Part shown: piece after piece, positions 1 through 5,588 of the stretch
Numbering within the stretch: the first letter of the stretch is position 1
How the letters are laid out: each line of letters starts with the position of its first letter
Notes under the pieces: model-generated
What the model saw: only the letters and a program-made list of their open reading frames with translations
Databases searched by the model: none
Told to the model about the DNA's origin: nothing
Program-made: the position numbers and the translations under genes
Assembly: GCA_937950565.1 (NCBI GenBank)
Contig: CALFCS010000030.1
Location: 1 to 5,588 of the forward strand
Length of the DNA: 5,588 nucleotides
Direction: 5' to 3'
Source: an uncultured Lachnospiraceae bacterium
GTDB lineage: Bacteria > Bacillota > Clostridia > Lachnospirales > Lachnospiraceae

Positions 1-1
1 C

Positions 2-367
2 ACAATAGCGAAAATACGGGAATGTGGCGCGAAGGTTGGAGTGTCCATCTGCCCGGAAACAGACGTGCAGGTATTAGAAGGTGTACTTGAGGAAACCGAC
101 ATGGTTCTTGTTATGAGCGTGCATCCGGGATTTGGCGGGCAGAAATTTATCCCGGAGACACTGGGAAGGATTCGTGCTGTACGGGAAATGTCAGATGCCC
201 GGGGCCTGCAGGTGGATATTCAGGTAGATGGAGGAATCTATCCTTCGAATGTAAGAGAAGTGCTGGATGCCGGTGCAAATGTGATTGTTGCGGGCTCGGC
301 GGTATTTAAAGGTGATCCGGCGCAAAATACAAGGGAGTTCATGGAGATACTGAAAAGCTATGAATAA
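2..367 (+). CDS. rpe: Ribulose-phosphate 3-epimerase, C-terminal part (5' end outside window)
   Basis: Rpe interconverts D-ribulose 5-phosphate and D-xylulose 5-phosphate in the cytosolic pentose phosphate pathway. The reading frame is open from base 2, so the gene enters from the left. About 121 residues are visible; the family is usually about 215-225 aa, so roughly the N-terminal 45% is missing. The visible part is the second half of a TIM barrel. It includes the family signature MSVHPGFGGQ (bases 116-145) with its metal-ligand/phosphate-loop region, then VDGG (bases 224-235), whose Asp is the expected catalytic acid/base, and a C-terminal phosphate-binding segment VAGSAVF (bases 287-307). 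The signature has His where most bacterial Rpe proteins have Asn (MSVNPGFGGQ). A GTG at 41 is in frame but internal, since homology continues upstream of it. The stop overlaps the start of thiN. In many Firmicutes the gene just upstream is rsgA, which would lie outside this window. Identification is very secure. Confidence 0.96.
   Translation, partial: TIAKIRECGAKVGVSICPETDVQVLEGVLEETDMVLVMSVHPGFGGQKFIPETLGRIRAVREMSDARGLQVDIQVDGGIYPSNVREVLDAGANVIVAGSAVFKGDPAQNTREFMEILKSYE
343..367 (+). promoter_or_regulatory. rpe/thiN overlap with weak ribosome binding site
   Basis: The thiN ATG (360-362) lies in the +1 frame inside the last three codons of rpe, whose stop is TAA at 365-367. The best Shine-Dalgarno-like match is GGAG at 343-346, about 13 bases before the ATG, which is longer than ideal. 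The arrangement suggests that ribosomes finishing rpe reinitiate on thiN. This is an inference from geometry only. Confidence 0.6.
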
Positions 368-1016
368 AAAGATTATCATTGTAAGCGGGGGAATGCTGGA
401 AGAAGAATTTGCCCTGTCTGTGATTAAAGAAGATGAGAATGCCTATATCATCGGTGTCGACCGTGGTATGGAATTCCTTTACCGGAATCATATTATGCCC
501 AGTTACATTGTGGGGGATTTTGATAGCGTAAATAAGGATGTGGCAGACTATTACCGGAATGAAACGCAAGTGCCGATAAGAGAATATAATCCTGTGAAGG
601 ACGCCTCTGACACAGAGATTGCAGTCCGGTTTGCTATGACGCTCGGATGCGGAAGCTTAGTTATTCTTGGCGCAACAGGCGGCAGGGTGGATCATCTGTG
701 GGCAAATGTACAGACGCTTGCGATTCCTTTCCGTGCGGGAATCCGTGCAGAGATTATGGACAGCAGAAACCGGATTCGCCTGATTGGCGGCGGAGAGACA
801 GTCCTGAAAAAGACAGAAGCTTACGGTATTTATTTTTCTGTGTTTCCGCTTGGGCAGGAAATACTTGGATTTAATATTGAAGGAGCCAAATATCCGCTGA
901 AAGAGCATCTTTTGACTCCTTATGACAGTCTGTGCGTGAGCAATCAGATTGAAGACGAAGAAGTGAAAATCAGTTTTCCATCAGGAATAGTGATACTGAT
1001 GGAGAGCAGAGATTAG
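360..1016 (+). CDS. thiN: Thiamine pyrophosphokinase
   Basis: ThiN transfers pyrophosphate from ATP to thiamine, giving thiamine diphosphate (and AMP) in one cytosolic step. The protein is 218 aa, the normal length for bacterial/eukaryotic-type TPK. Visible motifs in order are GVDRG (32-36), VGDFDSV (51-57, acidic metal/nucleotide site), KDASDTEIA (80-88, the conserved K-D-x-x-D-T-E/D block), GATGGRVDH (104-112, the family hallmark) and a C-terminal thiamine-binding domain. That domain contains SNQIEDEEV (194-202) followed by a ISFPSGIVIL strand. The ATG at 360 is chosen because the first residues (MNKKIIIVSGG) form the expected first beta-strand and glycine turn. It overlaps the rpe stop by 8 bases, suggesting translational coupling. 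A GGAG at 343-346 is a distant, modest ribosome binding site. The rpe-thiN order is shared with Bacillus and many Clostridia. The product is the cofactor needed by the pyruvate oxidoreductase further downstream. Confidence 0.96.
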   Translation: MNKKIIIVSGGMLEEEFALSVIKEDENAYIIGVDRGMEFLYRNHIMPSYIVGDFDSVNKDVADYYRNETQVPIREYNPVKDASDTEIAVRFAMTLGCGSLVILGATGGRVDHLWANVQTLAIPFRAGIRAEIMDSRNRIRLIGGGETVLKKTEAYGIYFSVFPLGQEILGFNIEGAKYPLKEHLLTPYDSLCVSNQIEDEEVKISFPSGIVILMESRD

Positions 1017-1030
1017 AAATAGATGAATCA

Positions 1031-1050
1031 GAATAGAAAGGAATAGAAAT
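1031..1050 (+). repeat. Two tandem 10-bp units between thiN and ychF
   Basis: GAATAGAAAG (1031-1040) is followed directly by GAATAGAAAT (1041-1050), nine of ten bases identical. A third, non-adjacent look-alike, GATTAGAAAT, lies at 1011-1020 across the thiN stop codon. The junction of the two units forms the AAAGGA ribosome binding site of ychF. It may simply be low-complexity purine-rich leader sequence. Confidence 0.5.
1037..1042 (+). promoter_or_regulatory. Ribosome binding site of ychF
   Basis: AAAGGA ends 10 bases before the ATG at 1053. It is a moderate match to the anti-Shine-Dalgarno sequence and supports that start, which also gives the expected MKLGIVGLPNVGKS N-terminus. Confidence 0.7.
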
Positions 1051-1052
1051 AC

Positions 1053-2153
1053 ATGAAATTAGGAATTGTCGGTTTACCGAATGTTGGAAAGAGTACATTA
1101 TTTAATTCACTTACGAAGGCAGGGGCAGAATCTGCTAACTATCCGTTTTGCACAATCGACCCGAATGTCGGAGTTGTAACAGTGCCGGATGAACGGCTGA
1201 ATGTGTTGGGAGAAATGTATCATACGAAAAAAATTATCCCGGCAGCGATTGAATTCGTAGATATTGCAGGACTTGTAAAGGGCGCGTCAAAGGGAGAGGG
1301 ACTTGGAAATCAGTTTCTTGCTAATATTCGTGAGGTAGATGCAATCGTACATGTTGTACGTTGTTTTGAGGATTCAAATATCGTGCATGTGGATGGAAGT
1401 ATTAATCCGCTTCGGGACATCGAAACGATTAATCTGGAATTAATTTTTTCTGACCTTGAGATTCTGGAGAGAAGAATTTCCAAGACATCGAAGGTGGCAA
1501 GGAATGACAAAACGGCGGCGAAAGAGCTGAAGCTTTTGGAAAAGATAAAAGCACATCTGGAAGAGGGGCGTCTTGCAAAAACCTTTGAAGGAGCGGAAGA
1601 TGAGGAAGAGGAAGAATGGCTTGCAGGCTATAATCTTCTGACTTATAAACCAGTTATTTATGCGGCGAATGTGGCAGAAGATGATCTTGCTGATGATGGA
1701 TGCGGGAATGCAGGGGTTCAGGAAGTAAGGGCTTATGCAGAGAAGGAAAAAAGTGAAGTGTTTGTTGTATGTGCACAGATCGAGCAGGAGATTGCCGAGC
1801 TTGATGATGATGAGAAGAAGATGTTCTTAGAAGATCTGGGGTTAGCTGAGTCAGGACTGGAAAAATTGATTAAGGCGAGCTATCGTCTGCTTGGCCTGAT
1901 CAGTTATCTGACAGCCGGTGAGCCGGAGGTGCGTGCGTGGACGATTACGGAAGGAACGAAGGCTCCGCAGGCAGCAGGAAAGATTCATACGGATTTTGAA
2001 CGTGGATTTATCCGTGCGGAGGTAGTGTCTTATGATGATTTGATTGCGTGCGGAACACATGCCGCGGCAAAAGAGAAGGGGCTTATCCGCCTGGAAGGAA
2101 AGGATTACGTTGTAAAAGACGGGGACATTATGCTGTTCCGGTTTAATGTATAG
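1053..2153 (+). CDS. ychF: Redox-/translation-linked P-loop NTPase YchF (OLA1 family)
   Basis: YchF is a universally conserved cytosolic NTPase of the Obg family. Known members prefer ATP over GTP, associate with ribosomes and are linked to oxidative stress and translation initiation. The 366 aa length matches the family (about 363-366). Visible features are the P-loop GLPNVGKS (7-14), a switch I region around NYPFCTIDPNVG (29-40), and the G3 motif DIAGL (70-74), which has a hydrophobic residue instead of the catalytic Gln of Ras-like GTPases. VRCFED (102-107) follows, then a helical coiled-coil A-domain at about 125-195. The altered specificity motif NVAE (206-209) replaces NKxD and explains the ATP preference. 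A C-terminal TGS domain covers about 281-366, with AWTI, GTKAPQAAG and HTDFERGFIRAEV. An acidic run (EDEEEEE, 182-188) sits at the end of the A-domain. The gene follows thiN by 36 bases and precedes lgt by 28 bases, so it is probably cotranscribed with them. Identification is secure; the cellular role is still debated for the family. Confidence 0.97.
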   Translation: MKLGIVGLPNVGKSTLFNSLTKAGAESANYPFCTIDPNVGVVTVPDERLNVLGEMYHTKKIIPAAIEFVDIAGLVKGASKGEGLGNQFLANIREVDAIVHVVRCFEDSNIVHVDGSINPLRDIETINLELIFSDLEILERRISKTSKVARNDKTAAKELKLLEKIKAHLEEGRLAKTFEGAEDEEEEEWLAGYNLLTYKPVIYAANVAEDDLADDGCGNAGVQEVRAYAEKEKSEVFVVCAQIEQEIAELDDDEKKMFLEDLGLAESGLEKLIKASYRLLGLISYLTAGEPEVRAWTITEGTKAPQAAGKIHTDFERGFIRAEVVSYDDLIACGTHAAAKEKGLIRLEGKDYVVKDGDIMLFRFNV

Positions 2154-2167
2154 GTGAAACGGCAGGA

Positions 2168-2173
2168 AGGAAG
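2168..2173 (+). promoter_or_regulatory. Ribosome binding site of lgt
   Basis: AGGAAG lies 8 bases before the ATG at 2182, within a purine-rich stretch (2161-2177). The spacing favours 2182 over the second in-frame ATG at 2191 (MIDFPN). The 2191 start cannot be ruled out; it would remove only three residues. Confidence 0.6.
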
Positions 2174-2181
2174 AAGACAGG

Positions 2182-3051
2182 ATGAGCAGAATGATCGATT
2201 TCCCAAATCTGGGAATCCATTTGTCTGATGTGGGTGACCATATTACCGTATTTGGATTTGATATTGCGTATTATGGAATCATTATCGGACTGGGAATTAT
2301 GGCAGGAATTATGATTGCTGCCCTTGAGGCAAAAAGAACAGGGCAGAAATCGGATGATTATCTGGATTTGGCAGTGTATGCGGTTATTTTTTCTATTATT
2401 GGTGCAAGAATATATTATGTCATCTTTTCCTGGGATGCATATAAAGATGATTTGCTCCGTGTTTTTGATATCAGGGGCGGAGGACTTGCCATTTATGGCG
2501 GAGTAATTGCCGCTGTTATTACAGTGGTCATCTTTGCGAGAATAAAGCATTTGTCAGCTCCGCTTATTTTTGATACGGCGGGTCTTGGACTTGTTGCAGG
2601 CCAGGCAATCGGCAGATGGGGGAATTTCTTTAACCGGGAAGTATTTGGAGAGTATACGGATAACATTTTTGCTATGCGGCTCCCTTTGGATGCAGTCCGG
2701 AGTTCTGATGTTTCAGAGCTTATGAGAGAGCATATGGAGACAGTGGACGGCGTTTCCTGTATTCAGGTACACCCTACCTTTTTATATGAATCACTGTGGT
2801 GTGTGATGGTACTTGCTGTTATGTTTTTGTACCGGAATCATAAAAAATTTGACGGTGAGGTGTTCCTTGTATATCTTTTTGGGTATGGCCTGGGCAGGTT
2901 CTGGATAGAAGGGATTCGTACTGATCAGCTGTTTCTTCCGGGAACACAACTCCCGGTTTCTCAGCTGTTATCAGGGGTTCTGGTGCTGCTGTCGCTCATT
3001 TTGATTATATTTTATAGAAGAAAAGCAAGATTGTATCCAAAAAGAAACTAG
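2182..3051 (+). CDS. lgt: Prolipoprotein diacylglyceryl transferase
   Basis: Lgt is an integral membrane enzyme that moves the diacylglyceryl group of phosphatidylglycerol onto the lipobox cysteine of prolipoproteins, the first step of lipoprotein maturation before LspA cleavage. The 289 aa length and about seven hydrophobic segments fit the family; clear ones lie near 30-48, 64-82, 101-119, 127-142, 205-217, 226-241 and 260-278. Key residues, given with E. coli equivalents, are Tyr31 before Gly (Y26), then the signature GRWGNFFNREVFG (144-156) carrying Arg145 (R143), Asn148 (N146), Glu153 (E151) and Gly156 (G154). HPTFLYES follows (197-204), then GLGRFWIEGIRTD (236-248) with Arg239 and Glu243. 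The GGLAIYGG block (100-107) has Tyr105 where E. coli has His103. The C-terminus is basic (RRKARLYPKRN), as expected for a cytoplasmic tail. It follows ychF closely, probably as the last gene of that unit. Confidence 0.97.
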   Translation: MSRMIDFPNLGIHLSDVGDHITVFGFDIAYYGIIIGLGIMAGIMIAALEAKRTGQKSDDYLDLAVYAVIFSIIGARIYYVIFSWDAYKDDLLRVFDIRGGGLAIYGGVIAAVITVVIFARIKHLSAPLIFDTAGLGLVAGQAIGRWGNFFNREVFGEYTDNIFAMRLPLDAVRSSDVSELMREHMETVDGVSCIQVHPTFLYESLWCVMVLAVMFLYRNHKKFDGEVFLVYLFGYGLGRFWIEGIRTDQLFLPGTQLPVSQLLSGVLVLLSLILIIFYRRKARLYPKRN

Positions 3052-3077
3052 ACTTTTATATGGTCAGGGACTATAAT
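3049..3077 (+). promoter_or_regulatory. Candidate sigma-A promoter P1 for nifJ
   Basis: A -35-like TAGACT (3049-3054, four of six matches to TTGACA) overlaps the lgt stop codon. It is separated by exactly 17 bases from a perfect -10 TATAAT (3072-3077). A transcript would start near 3084 and have a leader of about 50 bases before the nifJ ATG. The region is AT-rich, so chance matches are possible. Confidence 0.5.
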
Positions 3078-3085
3078 ATTTATAG
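3071..3085. repeat. Short inverted repeat over the P1 -10 box
   Basis: CTATAA (3071-3076) and TTATAG (3080-3085) are perfect reverse complements around a three-base centre. The dyad covers the TATAAT of candidate P1 and reaches its expected start point. As a hairpin it would be too weak and AT-rich to terminate transcription; as duplex DNA it could be a small operator. It does not resemble the Rex operator (TTGTTAA-N4-TTAACAA). Chance is a real alternative in such AT-rich sequence. Confidence 0.4.
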
Positions 3086-3107
3086 ATTATCAACGAATTT
3101 GTATAAT
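3079..3107 (+). promoter_or_regulatory. Candidate sigma-A promoter P2 for nifJ
   Basis: TTTATA (3079-3084, four of six to TTGACA) lies 17 bases before a second perfect TATAAT (3102-3107). Transcription would begin near 3114, just ahead of the ribosome binding site, leaving a leader of about 20 bases. Either P1 or P2, or both, could drive nifJ. No Rho-independent terminator for lgt is visible in 3052-3134, so read-through from upstream is also possible. Confidence 0.45.
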
Positions 3108-3116
3108 TATTTTTTT

Positions 3117-3124
3117 AAAGGAGG
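3117..3124 (+). promoter_or_regulatory. Strong ribosome binding site of nifJ
   Basis: AAAGGAGG is a near-complete anti-Shine-Dalgarno match ending 10 bases before the ATG at 3135. It is the strongest ribosome binding site in the window and fixes the start of nifJ in preference to the in-frame ATGs at 3147 and 3156. Confidence 0.85.
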
Positions 3125-3134
3125 AACAATAGAA

Positions 3135-5588
3135 ATGGCAAGAAAAATGAAGACCATGGATGGTAATCAGGCTGCGGCTCATGCATCATATGCTTATACA
3201 GAAGTTGCAGCAATCTACCCAATCACCCCGTCATCTGTTATGCCGGAGCATGTAGATGAGTGGGCTACACAGGGGAGAAAGAATATTTTTGGACAGACTG
3301 TACAGGTTACAGAGATGCAGTCAGAGGCAGGAGCGGCAGGAGCCGTACACGGTTCTCTTGCAGCGGGAGCTTTAACAACAACATTTACAGCTTCCCAGGG
3401 ACTGCTTCTTATGATTCCAAATCTGTATAAAGTAGCTGGTGAGCAGCTTCCGGGCGTATTTCACGTATCAGCGCGTGCTCTTGCAAGTCATGCACTTTCT
3501 ATCTTTGGAGATCACTCTGATGTGTATGCCTGCCGTCAGACTGGAGCAGCAATGCTTTGCGAGTCAAGCGTACAGGAGGTTATGGATTTGACACCGGTTG
3601 CACACTGTGCAGCATTAAAGGGAAAACTTCCGTTTATTAATTTCTTTGACGGATTCCGTACCTCACATGAGATACAGAAGATTGAAACATGGGACTATGA
3701 AGATTTGAAAGACCTGGTAGATATGGATGCAATTGATGAGTTCAGAAAACATGCCCTGAATCCGAACCATCCATGTCAGAGAGGTTCTGCACAGAACCCG
3801 GATATCTTCTTCCAGGCAAGAGAAGCATGTAATCCGTATTATGATGCAATGCCTGCAATCGTACAGGAATACATGGACAAGGTAAATGAAAAGATTGGTA
3901 CAGATTATAAATTGTTTAACTACTATGGAGCACCGGATGCAGAGAAGGTTATTATTGCAATGGGTTCTGTATGTGATACGATTGAAGAGACCATTGATTA
4001 TCTGACAGCAGCAGGAGAGAAGGTTGGTGTAGTTAAAGTTCGTCTTTACAGACCATTCTGTGCACAGGCATTGATCGATGCGATTCCTGACACTGTAAAA
4101 TATATCAATGTTCTTGACAGAACAAAAGAGCCGGGAGCACAGGGAGAGCCGTTATATCTGGATGTTGTTTCCGCACTGAAGGGTTCTAAGTACGATGCAG
4201 TTCCGGTTAACTGCGGACGTTATGGTCTGGGATCTAAAGATACAACACCTGCACAGATTGTTGCAGTATTCAATAATACAGAGAAAGCAAGATTCACAAT
4301 CGGTATCGAAGATGATGTGACAAATCTTTCACTTGAGACAGGCGCACCGCTTGTTACAACTCCGGAAGGAACCATCAACTGTAAGTTCTGGGGACTTGGA
4401 GCAGACGGAACTGTTGGCGCTAACAAGAACTCTATCAAGATTATTGGTGATAATACAGATATGTATGCACAGGCTTACTTCGACTATGATTCCAAGAAGT
4501 CCGGCGGTGTTACAATGTCTCATCTGCGTTTTGGTAAGAAGCCGATTAAGTCTACGTACTTGATTCACAAGGCTAATTTTGTAGCCTGTCATAATCCTTC
4601 TTACGTAAATAAATATAACATGGTTCAGGAATTAGTAGACGGCGGAACATTCCTTCTGAACTGCCCATGGGATATGGAAGGTTTAGAGAAACATCTGCCT
4701 GGACAGGTAAAAGCATTTATTGCTGACCATAATATTAAGTTCTATACGATTGATGGTATTAAGATTGGTAAAGAAATCGGACTTGGCGGACGTATCAATA
4801 CAGTCCTTCAGTCAGCATTCTTTAAACTTGCGGCAATCATCCCGGAGGAAGAGGCAATTGCACTTATGAAGACTGCTGCAAAGAATACTTACGGAAGAAA
4901 AGGTGACAAGATCGTTCAGATGAACTACGATGCAATCGATGCAGGCGCTAAGCAGGTTGTTGAAGTACAGGTTCCGGATTCATGGAAATCCTGTCAGGAC
5001 GAAGGACTGTTTTCACCGGAAGTAAAAGGTGGAAGAGAAGATGTTGTTGCGTTTGTTAAAAATATTCAGGCTAAAGTAAATGCACAGGAAGGAAATACAC
5101 TTCCGGTATCTGCATTTAATGACTATGTAGATGGTTCTACACCGTCAGGAGCTTCTGCATATGAGAAACGTGGTATTGCGGTAGATATCCCTGTATGGGT
5201 ACCGGAGAACTGTGTTCAGTGTAACCGCTGTGCTTATGTATGTCCGCATGCTGTTATCCGTCCAATCGCTCTGACAGAGGACGAGCTTGCAAAGGCTCCG
5301 GAAGGAACAAAAGCGATTGATATGATTGGTCTGCCGGGAATGAAGTTTACAATGAGCGTATCTGCACTTGACTGTACAGGATGCGGTTCTTGTGCAAATG
5401 TATGTCCGGGCAAGAAGGGTGAGAAAGCTCTTGTTATGGGTAATATGGAAGAGAACGCTGCTTGTCAGGAAGTCTTTGATTATGGAAGAGAAATTCCTGT
5501 AAAACCTGAGGTTGTTGCGAAGTTTAAACCGGAAACTGTTAAGGGAAGCCAGTTCAAACAGCCGCTTCTTGAGTTCTCAGGAGCTTGT
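3135..5588 (+). CDS. nifJ: Pyruvate:ferredoxin (flavodoxin) oxidoreductase, N-terminal 818 residues (3' end outside window)
   Basis: This cytosolic enzyme oxidises pyruvate with CoA to acetyl-CoA and CO2, passing electrons to ferredoxin or flavodoxin. It is central to clostridial fermentation. The frame is open from the ATG at 3135 to the window end. The full-length single-chain family is about 1170-1200 aa, so about two thirds is present. Domain I contains YPITPSS (28-34), Glu64, Arg114 and GDHSD (125-129). Thr31, Glu64 and Arg114 match the active-site residues numbered identically in Desulfovibrio africanus PFOR. Domain II carries DRTKEPGA (328-335). The gamma-type domain III begins near 416 with KFWGLGADGTVGANKNS. 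Two ferredoxin-type [4Fe-4S] motifs follow: Cys693, 696, 699, 703 and Cys747, 750, 753, 757. The last residue is the Cys of EFSGAC, the first ligand of the proximal cluster; the thiamine-diphosphate domain VI lies beyond the edge. Arg codons are only AGA, CGT or CGC, suggesting high expression. Pyruvate specificity is inferred from close overall family resemblance. Confidence 0.95.
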   Translation, partial: MARKMKTMDGNQAAAHASYAYTEVAAIYPITPSSVMPEHVDEWATQGRKNIFGQTVQVTEMQSEAGAAGAVHGSLAAGALTTTFTASQGLLLMIPNLYKVAGEQLPGVFHVSARALASHALSIFGDHSDVYACRQTGAAMLCESSVQEVMDLTPVAHCAALKGKLPFINFFDGFRTSHEIQKIETWDYEDLKDLVDMDAIDEFRKHALNPNHPCQRGSAQNPDIFFQAREACNPYYDAMPAIVQEYMDKVNEKIGTDYKLFNYYGAPDAEKVIIAMGSVCDTIEETIDYLTAAGEKVGVVKVRLYRPFCAQALIDAIPDTVKYINVLDRTKEPGAQGEPLYLDVVSALKGSKYDAVPVNCGRYGLGSKDTTPAQIVAVFNNTEKARFTIGIEDDVTNLSLETGAPLVTTPEGTINCKFWGLGADGTVGANKNSIKIIGDNTDMYAQAYFDYDSKKSGGVTMSHLRFGKKPIKSTYLIHKANFVACHNPSYVNKYNMVQELVDGGTFLLNCPWDMEGLEKHLPGQVKAFIADHNIKFYTIDGIKIGKEIGLGGRINTVLQSAFFKLAAIIPEEEAIALMKTAAKNTYGRKGDKIVQMNYDAIDAGAKQVVEVQVPDSWKSCQDEGLFSPEVKGGREDVVAFVKNIQAKVNAQEGNTLPVSAFNDYVDGSTPSGASAYEKRGIAVDIPVWVPENCVQCNRCAYVCPHAVIRPIALTEDELAKAPEGTKAIDMIGLPGMKFTMSVSALDCTGCGSCANVCPGKKGEKALVMGNMEENAACQEVFDYGREIPVKPEVVAKFKPETVKGSQFKQPLLEFSGAC

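Noticed and set aside
41..43. GTG at 41 as a true start of a short rpe-like gene
   Set aside because: The frame is open to the left edge and the upstream residues (TIAKIRECGAKVG) fit the Rpe fold, so the GTG is an internal Val codon.
479..492. Shared ACCGGAATCAT string in thiN and lgt (also near 2831)
   Set aside because: It encodes the tetrapeptide YRNH in two unrelated proteins with no flanking similarity, so it is most simply a coincidence.
647..908. Open frames 647-874 (+) and 657-908 (-) inside thiN
   Set aside because: Both are shadows of thiN, which keeps its hallmark GATGGRVDH in this stretch.
2143..2550. 135-codon open frame on the minus strand opposite lgt
   Set aside because: It lies almost entirely over the well-supported lgt gene, has no recognisable motifs, is rich in Asn, Ser, His and Ile as expected for a shadow frame, and has no convincing ribosome binding site.
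3052..3134. Rho-independent terminator after lgt
   Set aside because: The only T-run (3111-3116) has no GC-rich stem before it, and the dyad at 3071-3085 is AT-only apart from one pair and not followed by a T-run.
3052..3134. TPP riboswitch or other leader element before nifJ
   Set aside because: The gap is only 83 bases and contains no CUGAGA or similar conserved core, so there is no room or sequence for a known riboswitch.
4220..4592. Short open frames on both strands inside nifJ (4220-4438 -, 4329-4592 -, 4333-4563 +)
   Set aside because: They overlap the continuous nifJ frame, whose conserved residues run straight through this region, and they resemble no family.

Overview
The window reads as ordinary chromosomal DNA from an anaerobic Firmicute, most likely a Lachnospiraceae-type Clostridium relative. 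This rests on moderate-to-low GC content, purine-rich AGGAGG-like ribosome binding sites, a large single-chain pyruvate:ferredoxin oxidoreductase, and rpe directly followed by thiN. All genes lie on the + strand and are tightly packed. No RNA gene, mobile element, CRISPR array, phage gene or clear Rho-independent terminator is visible.

Layout: (1) The C-terminal part of ribulose-phosphate 3-epimerase (rpe) enters from the left edge and ends at 367. (2) thiN, thiamine pyrophosphokinase, starts inside the last codons of rpe with an 8-base overlap and ends at 1016. (3) After 36 bases, ychF, a universally conserved P-loop NTPase of the Obg family, runs 1053-2153. (4) After 28 bases, lgt, prolipoprotein diacylglyceryl transferase, runs 2182-3051. 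(5) An AT-rich 83-base gap holds two candidate promoters and a small dyad. (6) A pyruvate:ferredoxin (flavodoxin) oxidoreductase gene (nifJ/por) starts at 3135 and runs off the right edge. The window ends on the first cysteine of its proximal iron-sulfur cluster motif.

The first four genes look like one housekeeping transcription unit covering the pentose phosphate pathway, thiamine cofactor activation, a translation- or stress-linked NTPase, and lipoprotein maturation. The fifth gene probably has its own promoter. Its Arg codons are restricted to AGA, CGT and CGC, and its ribosome binding site is the strongest in the window, both consistent with high expression. There is a metabolic link: ThiN makes thiamine diphosphate, which is the cofactor of the oxidoreductase downstream. 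Adjacency alone does not prove coordination.

I looked for an undescribed system and did not find one. All substantial coding capacity is explained by well-known families. The findings listed are small-scale curiosities with low interest scores.
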